Assembly: GCF_003628535.1 (NCBI RefSeq)
Contig: NZ_RBCI01000002.1
Coordinates: 372,001 to 436,000, forward strand
Length of the DNA stretch: 64,000 nucleotides
Direction: 5' to 3'
DNA from: Flavisolibacter nicotianae
GTDB lineage: Bacteria > Bacteroidota > Bacteroidia > Chitinophagales > Chitinophagaceae
The translations under genes were made by a program, and so were the position numbers. A model generated the notes under the pieces. That model was given only the letters and a program-made list of their open reading frames with translations, did no database searches and was not told the origin of the DNA. Each line of letters begins with the position of its first letter. Positions within the stretch are counted from its first letter, which is position 1. This document shows positions 48,271 through 57,627 of the stretch, piece after piece.

Positions 48271-49308
48271 TTACCGCCTGAAGCGAATCACGGCACTGCT
48301 TTCCTCCGTGCTTGCCAGGTTGGCCGCATAGCGCTTGTCACCCACCATCGCGACCATGTAGGAGGTGTTGGGTGGAATGGCGCCCAAATTCTCCGCAACC
48401 ATCGTCATTTCGCTTTCGGGCTGCAGGTCCGTGACGGCCAGTTTCAGCGTGTAGGGTTTGTCGGAAAGTTTGATGTGGGAAAACAGCATGCGGCCATCGA
48501 GGAAGAGTGAGATGCTGTCGCCGTCCACGATGGCGTTGTCGTAAAACTGCAGCGTAATGCTGTCGCCTTCGGCTTTGATTGTTGTGAAGATTTTTTTCTT
48601 GCGGGTGGTGAATTTTTCCTCGATGGTTTTGGGTGTCGTCGCAGCGATCGCGGGCTGTTCCGGTGCAGGCCTGGTGTCCACTTTCTTTTCCTCGGGAACA
48701 ATCACCCTACCCGGCTTTGACGCTCTGGCCACAGGCGGTTCCCGGAAAACCGGTTCCTGTTTTGTGCGAAAGGCAACCAGCGACACGCTGTCGATCACAT
48801 CGGGATCGTTGGTGCCGGCGGTAAAGTTTTCGATCACCCAGTCCCATTCGTCATGAAAACGCGGATCCCTGTCGGTTTTCTGCAGATGAACGGTGCCGTC
48901 CTTGATTTCTTCATTCTTTTCATTCGATGAGCCGTCCAGCAGCATCACGCCGCTGCCGGGACAGTTGAAATCGGCGCGGGAAAGCAGGGGCGTTTTGCCG
49001 GGAGTGCTCAACAGCCCGCCTTCTTTTTCTTCGATCAGGCGGTCGTCCCACCACACGACCTGGTTGGCGGCTTCGTCAAAATAGCCGCGGATGCTGTAAC
49101 GGCGGTAGTTGCCCGGCGAAGAATAGTAATACGATGTGCCGGTAATGCTGTCGCCGCTTTTGATGATCTTTACTTCGGTTTTTTGTCCGTTGATTTTTCC
49201 CTGCCATACGCCGGTGACCATTTGGGCTTTGGTAGACAGCATAAGTAGCAGCAGGCTAAAAAACAAGAAGGCTTTTAAGCAGGATTTGGAGTGTTGTCGG
49301 AACGTCAT
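48271..49308 (-). CDS. Secreted hypothetical protein (345 residues)
   Basis: The product has a signal peptide (SCLKAFLFFSLLLLMLSTKAQ). An N-terminal beta domain follows (VTGVWQGKINGQKTEVKIIKSGDSITGTSYYY), of the type seen in secreted Bacteroidetes proteins. The middle is Pro-rich and charged. The C-terminal domain of about 110 residues (FTTIKAEGDSITLQFYDNAIVDGDSISLFLDGRMLF) resembles bacterial beta-sandwich adhesion or sensing modules. The function is unknown. It is convergent with the EEP gene. Confidence 0.75.
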   Translation of the reverse strand: MTFRQHSKSCLKAFLFFSLLLLMLSTKAQMVTGVWQGKINGQKTEVKIIKSGDSITGTSYYYSSPGNYRRYSIRGYFDEAANQVVWWDDRLIEEKEGGLLSTPGKTPLLSRADFNCPGSGVMLLDGSSNEKNEEIKDGTVHLQKTDRDPRFHDEWDWVIENFTAGTNDPDVIDSVSLVAFRTKQEPVFREPPVARASKPGRVIVPEEKKVDTRPAPEQPAIAATTPKTIEEKFTTRKKKIFTTIKAEGDSITLQFYDNAIVDGDSISLFLDGRMLFSHIKLSDKPYTLKLAVTDLQPESEMTMVAENLGAIPPNTSYMVAMVGDKRYAANLASTEESSAVIRFRR

Positions 49309-49352
49309 GTCTGGCTAAAACGACAAAAAGCCAAAAATATTTTAGGCAACGT

Positions 49353-49386
49353 AAAGGACGCCATCCCTTCGAGGGACGGCGTCCTT
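49353..49386. other. Long hairpin in a divergent gene gap
   Basis: AAGGACGCCATCCCT (49353-49367) pairs with AGGGACGGCGTCCTT over a 3-base TCG loop, giving a 15-base stem with one G-U pair. There is no T tract after it, so it is not a standard terminator. It lies between the starts of the 345-residue gene and the interrupted gene. Confidence 0.6.
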
Positions 49387-49430
49387 CAAGGCCTATTCTT
49401 CCTACCTTTAGAGACATTAAAGAAAGCCTC

Positions 49431-49898
49431 ATGCCCACACCCACGATACCCCTCATCGCCGCCCTTCGCGAAGCCGCACAAAACCTGCGCAACGGTGCCC
49501 ACTATGCCTGGGGAAGCCACGGCTCCTGCAACTGCGGTCACCTGCTGCAGGTGGTCACCCATCTAAGCAAAGAAGAAATTATCCGCCACGCCCAAACGGT
49601 TTACGGCGAGTGGACGTAAATCGCCGAAGACTACTGCGGCGTGACCAATGCGCCAGCCTACCTGCTTGTTTCCAAACTGGAAGGCCTGGGTCTTACACCC
49701 ACCGATATTCACAACCTGGAATACCTGGAAGACAAAACCGTTTTGCAAAAACTGCCCGGCGGCTTCCGCTGGCTGAAGAAAAATCTGCGGGAAGATGTGA
49801 TCCTGTATTTCGAAACCTTTGCCGGCCTGCTGGAAGAGCAATTGATCAATGCCGTACCGCTGCCCGAAGTGGCGGAGTGGCAACTGGCAGCCGTATAG
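49431..49898 (+). pseudogene. Conserved hypothetical gene interrupted by an in-frame TAA
   Basis: Two same-frame halves are separated only by a TAA at 49617-49619. The first ends THLSKEEIIRHAQTVYGEWT and the second goes on at once as IAEDYCGVTNAPAYLLVSKL, so translation would be continuous if the stop were a sense codon (GAA or another). The whole is 155 codons. It has a cysteine/histidine cluster early on (WGSHGSCNCGHLLQ) and a helical second half. The function is unknown. The gap before it carries a TACCTTTA box (49403-49410). The interruption may be a real nonsense mutation, a sequencing error or a read-through site. Confidence 0.72.
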
Positions 49899-49958
49899 TT
49901 TTACAGGCGGTTTTTTCGGCGCAGCATTCGGTTGTATTTTGGCGGCAAAAGCAACCAA

Positions 49959-52900
49959 ATGAAAATTTTCTCCGGCTGCCTGCTTTCACTTCTTTTGACA
50001 ACGGCAGCTTTCTCGCAGAACAACGAATCATATTTTCTTTCACAACCTGCTCTCACTCCTGATGGGCAAACCGTCGTTTTTAGTTTTGAAGGCGATATCT
50101 GGAAGGCCAGCCTGTCCGACCGGCAGGCCTACCGGCTCACCGCCATGCAGGGCTACGAAACCGGCGCCAAAGTTTCTCCCGACGGCAAGTGGATTGCCTT
50201 CACGGGCCGGCAATACGGCAACGCCGACATCTACTTGATGCCTATCGGCGGTGGTGATATCCGCCAGTTGACCTACCACAGCGGCACCGATGAAATGAGC
50301 AGTTGGGGCTGGGATTCCAAAACCATTTATTTCACCAGCAACCGCGCCGGCCAGCAATCGGGTTTCAAAGTCCCGCTCAGCGGCGGCACACCGCAACGGG
50401 TGTTTGGCAATTATTTTTTCCAGTTCGATCACAGCCTCGTGGAAAACCCGGTGAGCGGCGAGATCTTTTTCAACGACACCTGGGAAAGTAGCAACCAGGC
50501 CCACCGCAAGCGCTACAAGGGTCCGTTCAATCCCGACATTCAATCGTACAATCCCAAAACAAAAAAGCTCACCAAATACACTACGTGGGAGGGAAAGGAT
50601 TTTGGTGCCACCATCGACAAAAAAGGCAATGTGTATTTCATCTCCGATGAGGCCAACGGCGAGTACAATCTCTACACGCTGGACAAGGGCAAAAAGGTGG
50701 CCCTGACGAAGTTTCCCACCTCCATTAAAACACCGTTTGTGGATGCGGCCGGCGACAAGGTGGTGTTTGAAAAAGACTACCAGTTGTGGCTCTACGACGT
50801 GCCGTCGAAAAAAGCGGAGAAGATTGACCTCTCGCTTTTCCGCAACAACGTTCTCACCAAGGAAAAAGATTTTGATGTGGTGGGGGCCATCACCTCGTTT
50901 GATGTATCGCCGGATGGTAAAAAGATGGCCTTTACGGCGAGAGGCGAGATCTTCGTCAGCGATATCGAGGGAAAATTTATCCAGCAAGTCAGCAAGGGTT
51001 CGGCCGAGCGGGCCGTAGAGATCAAATGGCTTAGCGACAACAAGACCCTGCTGTACAACCAAACCACCAACGGCTACCGCAACTGGTACACCATTGCAGC
51101 CGATGGCAGTGGAGCGCCGAAGCAACTGACGGCCGACAAAAAGAACAACCGCAGCATCGTGTTCAATAAAAAGCGCACCATGGCCGTCTATCTCAGTGGC
51201 CGCGACGAAGTCAAGTTCCTCGACCTGAAAACCCTGCAGTCAAAAACGCTGGCGAAAGACGAGATCTGGGGCTTTCAGAACAGCGACCCCGGTTTTTCCC
51301 CGAAGGATGATTACGTGGTGTTCACGGCCCGCCGCAATTTTGAGCAGGACATTTTCCTGCACGACCTGAAAAAGAACAAAACCTTTAACCTGACCAATAC
51401 TGCCATCACCGAAGCCAGCCCGCTGTGGTCGCAGGATGGCAAGTACATTTATTTTACTTCTTCGCGGTTGAAGCCTTCGTACCCGCTCGGCCTGCAAAGC
51501 CCGAAGATCTACCGCGTGGCGCTGGAAAAACTCGACGATCCGTACCGCATCGACAAGTTCAACGAATTGTTCAAAGAAGAGAAGAAAGATTCGGCTACCA
51601 AAAAAGACACGGCCGCTAAACTGGCGCCGCAGGTTCCCGACAATTCACCGCTCGTGATCGACATGGACAACATCATGGAGCGAATCGAATTGGTCTCGAC
51701 GCCCTTTGGCGATCAGTACCTGCAGGCGCTTTACCAGAAAGGCGACAAAACAACGGTGCTCTATACCAGCAACCAGGGCGAAGGAAAAAATGCCTTGTGG
51801 AAAACCGTGCTGGCGCCGTTTGAAACCATCAAAACCGAAAAGATCGCCGGCACCGACAACACCAATGTCAATGAAATCGTGGACGTATCTGACAAGCTGT
51901 TTGCACTCCTGAACGGTACCATTCACAAACTGAACCTGGAGACGAACAAGGCCGAGCCGATCGCCACAACCTATGCCTTCCGACGCAATTTGCAGGAAGA
52001 GTTTGCGCAAATCTTTGAAGAGATGTGGGCCGATGTACAGGAGAATTTTTACGACGAGAATTTTCACGGCATCGACTGGGTGAAAATGAAAGAAAAATAC
52101 CAGCGCTATGTGCCCTACCTGAACACCCGTGCCGACCTGCGCACAATGATGAACGACCTGCTGGGCGAACTGAATTCTTCGCACCAGGGCTTCAATACGT
52201 TTGGCACCGACGAAACCGTGAGTTTGCAAAACACCACGATGGAAACGGGGATCGTGTTTGACAACGATTCGCCCTACAGCGTCGATCACGTGGTGAAGCG
52301 CAGCGCGGCCGACCGGAAAGGCATCGACATCAAACCCGGTGATGTATTGGTAAAGGTCGCTGACCGGCCGGTGGATCCGTCGGTGGATCGCAACCTGTAT
52401 TTCACCCGCCCGTCGCTGGACAAAGAGATCAAGCTGACCTTTGCCCGCAACGGGAAAAACATCGATGTCAAACTGCACCCGCAGGCTTCCTTGTTCGGCA
52501 ATTTGTACGACGAATGGATCGACAACAACCAGAAGCGGGTCGACGAAAAAAGCAACAGCCGCATTGCCTATGCCTGCATGAAAAACATGGGACAGGGCGA
52601 GCTGGAAAATTTCCTGGTGGACATGACCAAAGAGTTGGTGGACCGCGATGGACTGATTTTGGACCTGCGCTACAACACCGGCGGCAATGTGCACGACGAA
52701 GTGTTGAATTTCCTCAGCCGCAAATCCTACCTGCAATGGAAGTACCGTGAAGGCCAGTTGACAAGACAAAGCAATTTTGCCCCCAGCGATAAACCTATTG
52801 TTTTACTGACCAACGAACAATCGCTGAGCGATGCGGAGATGACCGCACAGGGTTTCAAAGCTCTGAAGTTGGGAAAGATCGTGGGCAACGAAACCTATCA

Positions 52901-53135
52901 TTGGATCATCTTCACCAGCGGGATGGGGCTGGTGGATGGCTCTTTTGTGCGCATGCCGTCGTGGGGTTGTTATTCACTGGAAGGAAGCGACCTCGAAAAA
53001 AGCGGCGTGAAGCCCGATGTGCTCGTGGTCAATTCCTTTGAGGACAAGATCAGCGGCCGCGATCCGCAGCTGGACAGGGCTATCGAGGAAATTATGAAGC
53101 AGTGGAACAAGCCTGCAGCAGGTGTTGTAAAGTAA
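49959..53135 (+). CDS. Tricorn-like S41 family protease, copy 1
   Basis: The 1058-residue secreted protein has a signal peptide (MKIFSGCLLSLLLTTAAFSQ), then TolB/tricorn beta-propeller repeats (about 25-640; ALTPDGQTVVFSFEGDIWKA, KVSPDGKWIAFTGR). A linker and core C1 domain follow (FHGIDWVKMKEKYQRYVPYL), then a PDZ-like domain (about 770-860, SAADRKGIDIKPGDVLVKV), and the S41 catalytic domain. The nucleophile is probably Ser957 in NEQSLSDAEM, and LILDLRYNTGGNVHDE precedes it. It should degrade peptides in the periplasm. The start is set at the signal peptide. A paralogue of similar size follows after a terminator. Confidence 0.93.
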   Translation: MKIFSGCLLSLLLTTAAFSQNNESYFLSQPALTPDGQTVVFSFEGDIWKASLSDRQAYRLTAMQGYETGAKVSPDGKWIAFTGRQYGNADIYLMPIGGGDIRQLTYHSGTDEMSSWGWDSKTIYFTSNRAGQQSGFKVPLSGGTPQRVFGNYFFQFDHSLVENPVSGEIFFNDTWESSNQAHRKRYKGPFNPDIQSYNPKTKKLTKYTTWEGKDFGATIDKKGNVYFISDEANGEYNLYTLDKGKKVALTKFPTSIKTPFVDAAGDKVVFEKDYQLWLYDVPSKKAEKIDLSLFRNNVLTKEKDFDVVGAITSFDVSPDGKKMAFTARGEIFVSDIEGKFIQQVSKGSAERAVEIKWLSDNKTLLYNQTTNGYRNWYTIAADGSGAPKQLTADKKNNRSIVFNKKRTMAVYLSGRDEVKFLDLKTLQSKTLAKDEIWGFQNSDPGFSPKDDYVVFTARRNFEQDIFLHDLKKNKTFNLTNTAITEASPLWSQDGKYIYFTSSRLKPSYPLGLQSPKIYRVALEKLDDPYRIDKFNELFKEEKKDSATKKDTAAKLAPQVPDNSPLVIDMDNIMERIELVSTPFGDQYLQALYQKGDKTTVLYTSNQGEGKNALWKTVLAPFETIKTEKIAGTDNTNVNEIVDVSDKLFALLNGTIHKLNLETNKAEPIATTYAFRRNLQEEFAQIFEEMWADVQENFYDENFHGIDWVKMKEKYQRYVPYLNTRADLRTMMNDLLGELNSSHQGFNTFGTDETVSLQNTTMETGIVFDNDSPYSVDHVVKRSAADRKGIDIKPGDVLVKVADRPVDPSVDRNLYFTRPSLDKEIKLTFARNGKNIDVKLHPQASLFGNLYDEWIDNNQKRVDEKSNSRIAYACMKNMGQGELENFLVDMTKELVDRDGLILDLRYNTGGNVHDEVLNFLSRKSYLQWKYREGQLTRQSNFAPSDKPIVLLTNEQSLSDAEMTAQGFKALKLGKIVGNETYHWIIFTSGMGLVDGSFVRMPSWGCYSLEGSDLEKSGVKPDVLVVNSFEDKISGRDPQLDRAIEEIMKQWNKPAAGVVK

Positions 53136-53157
53136 AAACGATTGCAAAAAAAGCAAA

Positions 53158-53186
53158 AGCCCGGTCGATGTGACCGGGCTTTTTTA
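53158..53186 (+). terminator. Terminator between the two S41 protease genes
   Basis: AGCCCGGTC (about 53158-53166) pairs with GACCGGGCT (53172-53180) and is followed by T residues. It separates the tandem paralogues, so the second has its own promoter. Confidence 0.88.
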
Positions 53187-53266
53187 TGGGCTGTTGGCTG
53201 CGAACGAAGGAGTTTTTTCGCTTGCCTATTTTGCGTAAGTTCACAAGAAGAAAATTTGCGTCTTGT

Positions 53267-56200
53267 ATGAGAAAATTGTTTGCCCTTCCGCTGCTCCTGC
53301 TGGCGGCGGTCGACCTCCCTGCACAGGAAACACTGCTACTGCGGCACCCCTCCGTTAACAGCGACAAGATCGCTTTTGCCTATGGCTCCGACATTTGGGT
53401 GGCGGGCCGCGACGGCAGCAACCCGCAGCGCCTCACCATCAATCCCGACGTGGAATACAATCCCGCCATTTCTCCCGATGGCAAATGGGTGGCCTTCAGC
53501 GGCAATTACGATGGCAACATCGACGTGTATGTCGTATCCATCAACGGTGGCAGTCCCAGGCGGCTGACCTATCATCCCGGCACCGACGTGGTGCGTGGAT
53601 GGAGCGGATCGAAGGTGATGTATGCCTCCGGAAAAGCTTCGGCCACACCCCGCTACTCGCGGTTGTTTCTGGTGGATGCACAAACCGGCGAAGAAGACGT
53701 GATGCCCATGCCCGAAGCCACGGAAGCCAGCGTTTCTCCCGATGGAAAATACACGGCCTACATCAAGGTCAATGATCCGTCGGATGGCAACCGCAACTAC
53801 CGGCCGTTCAAGCTTTATCGCGGCGGCCTGATGCCAAGGGTTTGGCTCTTCAATAACAGCACTTACGACGTGGAAGAGATCCCCGGTTCGAAAGGCGCCA
53901 ACAACATGCGTCCGGTGTGGGTGGGAGACGTGGTGTATTTCCTTTCGGACAGGGACAACCGTAACGTGAATGTCTACAGCTTCAACACCAAAACCAAAGA
54001 AGTCAAAAAGCTCACCGACTACAAAGACTATGACGTGAAAACCCTGCAGAGCGATGGCCGGGACCTGGCCTTTGAGCAGGGCGGAAGGCTGCACCTGCTC
54101 AACATTGCGTCCGGTAAAACCACCGACCTTAAACTGTCGCTGAATGCCGACATGATCACCAAGCGGCCGCATTACGAAGACGGAGAAAAATTCATCCGCA
54201 GCTGGGATATTTCGCCAACCGGTGTGCGGGGACTGTTTGAAGCCAGGGGCGAAATCTTTTCGGTGCCGTTGGAGAAAGGCGATGTCCGCAATATCAGCCG
54301 GTCGCCGGCCAGCAATGAGCGTTCGCCGGCCTGGAGTCCCGACGGCCGCTGGGTAGCCTATTTCACCGACGAAGGCGGCGAGTACAGCCTCAAAATCAGG
54401 GACCAGAAAGGCGGCAAGGACGATATCCTCATTCCACTGGGTGAGGGCAATTTTTATTACAACCCGCAGTGGAGCCCCGACAGCAAAAAGATCCTGTACA
54501 GCGACAAGCACATGAAGCTGTATTACGTGGACATCAACGACAAGAAACCCGTTTTCATTGATGAAGATATTTACGACCGCCCCGATGCCTTTTTCTACTC
54601 GTCGTGGAGTGGCGACAACAACTGGATCACCTACAACCGCAAATTGAAAAACAACCTGCGGTCCATTTTTGTGTACGACGTGGTCAACAGGAAAACGCAC
54701 CAGCTCACCGATGGCACCAGCGAAGCCGGTTATCCCACGTTCAGCAAGGACGGCAAATACATTTTCTTCACGGCCAGCACCAACTACGGCCGCAGCATCG
54801 GCTGGCTCGACATGAGCTCGTACGAAAACCCTGTTCGCAACAGCATTTACGCCATTCATCTTGCGAAAAATACGCCGTCGATCCTGACACCTGAAAGCGA
54901 TGAAGAACCCATCCGGAAGAGCGGCGATACAGCCGCCAAAAAAGAAGCGGCGCCCAAAACCGTCCGCATCGATTTCGACGACATCGACCAGCGCATCGTA
55001 GCGCTGCCGCTGCCGGAGAAGAATTACACCAACCTGCAAGGCCTGGCCGACGGCAAGTTGTTCTTCGTGCAACGGGAGCCCGGCGCACAGGCCGCCAGTG
55101 TTGCGGTGTACGACATCGCCAAACGCAAAGCGGAACCGTTTATTACCGGCGCCGGCAATTTTGCGCTTTCGGCCGACGGCAAAAAGATCATGTACAATGT
55201 GGGCAACGCCTACTACATCGTTTCCTCGGCCACCAAGCCAAACGGCACGGATGGAAAGCTGTCCCTGGCGGATATGAAAGTCTGGAGCGAGCCGGAGAAA
55301 GAATGGGCGCAAATGTTCAACGAAGTCTGGCGCATCGAACGTGATTTTTTCTATGTGGAAAACATGCACGGCGCCGACTGGAAAGCGATCAAAACGAAGT
55401 ACGAAAAATTCCTGCCCTACGTGGCGCACCGCGAAGACTTGAGCTACCTGTTCAACGACATGATGGCCGAGCTGGTGATCGGGCACAACTATGTACAGCA
55501 GGGCGATTACCCCGATCCTATCAACGTGAACACGGGCATGCTCGGTGCCGATTATGAACTGGCGAATGGTAAATACCGCATCAAGAAAATCTACAGTGGC
55601 CTGAATTGGAATCCCAGCTTCACCTCGCCACTGACCCAACCCGGCGTGAACGTGAATGAAGGGGACTATATCCTGGCGGTGAACGGTGTGCCGGTGGACG
55701 GGAAATCAGACATCTACAGTGCGTTTCAAAACACGGCCGGCAAGCAGATCTCCATTTTGGTGAATGCGAAGCCAACAACCGAGGGGGCCAAAGAATACAC
55801 GGTTGTTCCCGTGGCCAATGAAAATAACCTTCGCCTGATGAACTGGGTGGAAGAGAACAAGCGCAAGGTGGCAAAGCTGAGCAACGGGCGGCTGGCCTAT
55901 GTGTACCTGCCCAACACAGGCGGTGACGGCTACACGTTTTTCAACCGGTATTATTTCTCACAACTGGATAAAGACGGCGTCATCGTGGATGAGCGCTTCA
56001 ACGGCGGTGGCAGCGCAGCCGACTACATCATCGATATGCTGAATCGCAAGGTGACCAATTACTGGAAGAACCGCGATGGCGATATCATGAAAACCCCGGA
56101 AGCCGTGATCGACGGACCGATGGCGATGGTGATCAACGGCTATGCCGGCAGCGGCGGCGACCTGATGCCTTTTTTGTTTAGGGAAAAGAAACTTGGGCCA

Positions 56201-56500
56201 TTGGTCGGCACCACCACGCATGGCATCCTGGTGGGCATCTACAACTATCCCGTATTGATGGACGGCGGAACGGTGACGGCGCCCCGTCTTGGTATCTTCA
56301 GCAAGGACGGGAAATGGATCATCGAAAACGAAGGCGTGGCACCCGATGTGGAAGTAGAGCAACTGCCCAAAGACGTGATCGCGGGGCGTGATCCGCAGTT
56401 GGAAAAAGCGGTGGAACTGGTGATGAAGCAACTGGGTCCGAAAAAAGAAATCAAAGCCCCGCCACCACCGGTGCGGGCCATCAAATACGACAGTCATTAA
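53267..56500 (+). CDS. Tricorn-like S41 family protease, copy 2
   Basis: The 1077-residue paralogue of the preceding gene has a signal peptide (MRKLFALPLLLLAAVDLPAQ) and the same order of modules: N-terminal propeller (VNSDKIAFAYGSDIWVA, ISPDGKWVAFSGNYDGNIDVYV), second propeller, C1 domain (MHGADWKAIKTKYEKFLPYV), PDZ-like domain (LTQPGVNVNEGDYILAVNGV) and S41 core. The nucleophile is expected at Ser962 in INGYAGSGGDLMPF, closer to the tricorn GxSDG pattern than copy 1. It is probably periplasmic. Confidence 0.93.
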   Translation: MRKLFALPLLLLAAVDLPAQETLLLRHPSVNSDKIAFAYGSDIWVAGRDGSNPQRLTINPDVEYNPAISPDGKWVAFSGNYDGNIDVYVVSINGGSPRRLTYHPGTDVVRGWSGSKVMYASGKASATPRYSRLFLVDAQTGEEDVMPMPEATEASVSPDGKYTAYIKVNDPSDGNRNYRPFKLYRGGLMPRVWLFNNSTYDVEEIPGSKGANNMRPVWVGDVVYFLSDRDNRNVNVYSFNTKTKEVKKLTDYKDYDVKTLQSDGRDLAFEQGGRLHLLNIASGKTTDLKLSLNADMITKRPHYEDGEKFIRSWDISPTGVRGLFEARGEIFSVPLEKGDVRNISRSPASNERSPAWSPDGRWVAYFTDEGGEYSLKIRDQKGGKDDILIPLGEGNFYYNPQWSPDSKKILYSDKHMKLYYVDINDKKPVFIDEDIYDRPDAFFYSSWSGDNNWITYNRKLKNNLRSIFVYDVVNRKTHQLTDGTSEAGYPTFSKDGKYIFFTASTNYGRSIGWLDMSSYENPVRNSIYAIHLAKNTPSILTPESDEEPIRKSGDTAAKKEAAPKTVRIDFDDIDQRIVALPLPEKNYTNLQGLADGKLFFVQREPGAQAASVAVYDIAKRKAEPFITGAGNFALSADGKKIMYNVGNAYYIVSSATKPNGTDGKLSLADMKVWSEPEKEWAQMFNEVWRIERDFFYVENMHGADWKAIKTKYEKFLPYVAHREDLSYLFNDMMAELVIGHNYVQQGDYPDPINVNTGMLGADYELANGKYRIKKIYSGLNWNPSFTSPLTQPGVNVNEGDYILAVNGVPVDGKSDIYSAFQNTAGKQISILVNAKPTTEGAKEYTVVPVANENNLRLMNWVEENKRKVAKLSNGRLAYVYLPNTGGDGYTFFNRYYFSQLDKDGVIVDERFNGGGSAADYIIDMLNRKVTNYWKNRDGDIMKTPEAVIDGPMAMVINGYAGSGGDLMPFLFREKKLGPLVGTTTHGILVGIYNYPVLMDGGTVTAPRLGIFSKDGKWIIENEGVAPDVEVEQLPKDVIAGRDPQLEKAVELVMKQLGPKKEIKAPPPPVRAIKYDSH

Positions 56501-56506
56501 GGAAAA

Positions 56507-56529
56507 GGGCAGGTATCCTGCCCTTTTTT
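56507..56529 (+). terminator. Rho-independent terminator after protease copy 2
   Basis: GGGCAGG (56507-56513) pairs with CCTGCCC (56517-56523) over a 3-base loop and is followed by six T residues. Confidence 0.9.
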
Positions 56530-56623
56530 CTTGAAGGTTGAGACGTGTGATCTCTGTCAGGCGATGCAACCACTTTTTTTGTGAATTTTGTAGCGCATTC
56601 CGTTCGCCGGATGCAGAAAAGCT

Positions 56624-57331
56624 ATGCCGGAAAAAAATCTTGAAAAGTTACTCCTTGCTCACGCCGGAGAATTTCACCCCGTGGTGCCTTTGAAAGAAGG
56701 CGATAGGGTAGTGCACCTTGATTTCACAGAAAACAACAAAGAGCTGACGGATGAAGTTTCGGCCAATACAAACCGGTTCATTCAATACATCAACAATAAA
56801 CTGGCAGCGGTCGATGCCCTTTACGGCATCGGTGGCTACAACGAGAACCGTACGGTTTACCGCCACAGCGAGATCTTTGATGGAAAGGAAGGAGAGGAGC
56901 CGCGTCGGCTGCACCTCGGCACCGACATCTGGGGCAAACCCTATACGAAAGTCATGGCGCCACTCAACGGCATTGTACACTCCTTTGCCTTCAACAATGC
57001 ATTTGGTGATTACGGTGCCACCATCATTCTGACACACAACCTGGACGGCGAGACGTTTCATACGCTTTATGGACACCTCAGTTTGAACTCACTGAAAAAC
57101 TTACAGGAGGGTGACCTCGTTAAAAAAGGCGATGTGTTTGCCGAATTCGGGATACCATTTGAAAACGGCCAGTGGCCGCCGCACCTGCATTTTCAATTGA
57201 TCATCGATATGCAGGGAAAGAAAGGCGATTATCCCGGCGTGTGCGCACTGTCGGAACGGGAAACCTTTATGGCCAATTGTCCCGACCCGGATTTGATTCT
57301 GGGCATGATGGAATCTGCAAAACCTGCCTGA
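56624..57331 (+). CDS. M23-family peptidoglycan metallopeptidase-like protein
   Basis: The 235-residue protein has the LytM/M23 fold with His97 and Asp101 in HLGTDIWGKPYTKV, TLYGHLSLNSL near 149 and His187/His189 in PHLHFQLI. No signal peptide is visible, so export is unsure and a cytoplasmic role is possible. The N-terminal 80 residues are an added domain (HAGEFHPVVPLKEGDRVVHL). Some unsecreted Bacteroidetes members are annotated only as peptidase M23. It is a monocistronic gene. Confidence 0.85.
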   Translation: MPEKNLEKLLLAHAGEFHPVVPLKEGDRVVHLDFTENNKELTDEVSANTNRFIQYINNKLAAVDALYGIGGYNENRTVYRHSEIFDGKEGEEPRRLHLGTDIWGKPYTKVMAPLNGIVHSFAFNNAFGDYGATIILTHNLDGETFHTLYGHLSLNSLKNLQEGDLVKKGDVFAEFGIPFENGQWPPHLHFQLIIDMQGKKGDYPGVCALSERETFMANCPDPDLILGMMESAKPA

Positions 57332-57346
57332 TCACCGTTCTGTTGT

Positions 57347-57607
57347 TTACAAATATGAACACACGGAAAACCCAATCAGCAGCAATACGCCTGAAATCAA
57401 AAAATAATAGTGACCATCCCCTTTGCGGTTTCTATTCCTGATCATGCCGAACAGGAAATTACCTGCCGTAAGCAAAACCATGAACATGCCCGTGAAGGTA
57501 TATCGCGGAAAGAAGTAAGTCGGCGATTGCGAAGCCAGGTCAACGAGGAAAATGACGGCCACCAACACAGCGTTGACTAGAATTGGTCGCCAGAGTTTGG
57601 GGTTCAT
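57347..57607 (-). CDS. Small membrane protein A (86 residues)
   Basis: The product has three hydrophobic segments (PILVNAVLVAVIFLVDLA, FTGMFMVLLTAGNFLFGMI, FLISGVLLLIGFSVCSYL). It ends LLLIGFSVCSYL, nearly the same as the end of the neighbouring 81-residue protein (LLVGFSVCSSL), so the two appear to be diverged duplicates. The function is unknown. It is the last gene of the run following the radical SAM cluster, 20 bases after its sister. Confidence 0.65.
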   Translation of the reverse strand: MNPKLWRPILVNAVLVAVIFLVDLASQSPTYFFPRYTFTGMFMVLLTAGNFLFGMIRNRNRKGDGHYYFLISGVLLLIGFSVCSYL

Positions 57608-57627
57608 AGAAAGGATGTATTTGCGGG

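Noticed and set aside
50040-52769. Two long minus-strand frames across protease copy 1
   Set aside because: Both mirror the codon pattern of the real plus-strand gene.
53336-55639. 767-codon open frame on the minus strand across protease copy 2
   Set aside because: It lies opposite a clear S41 protease gene and has biased shadow composition and no motif.
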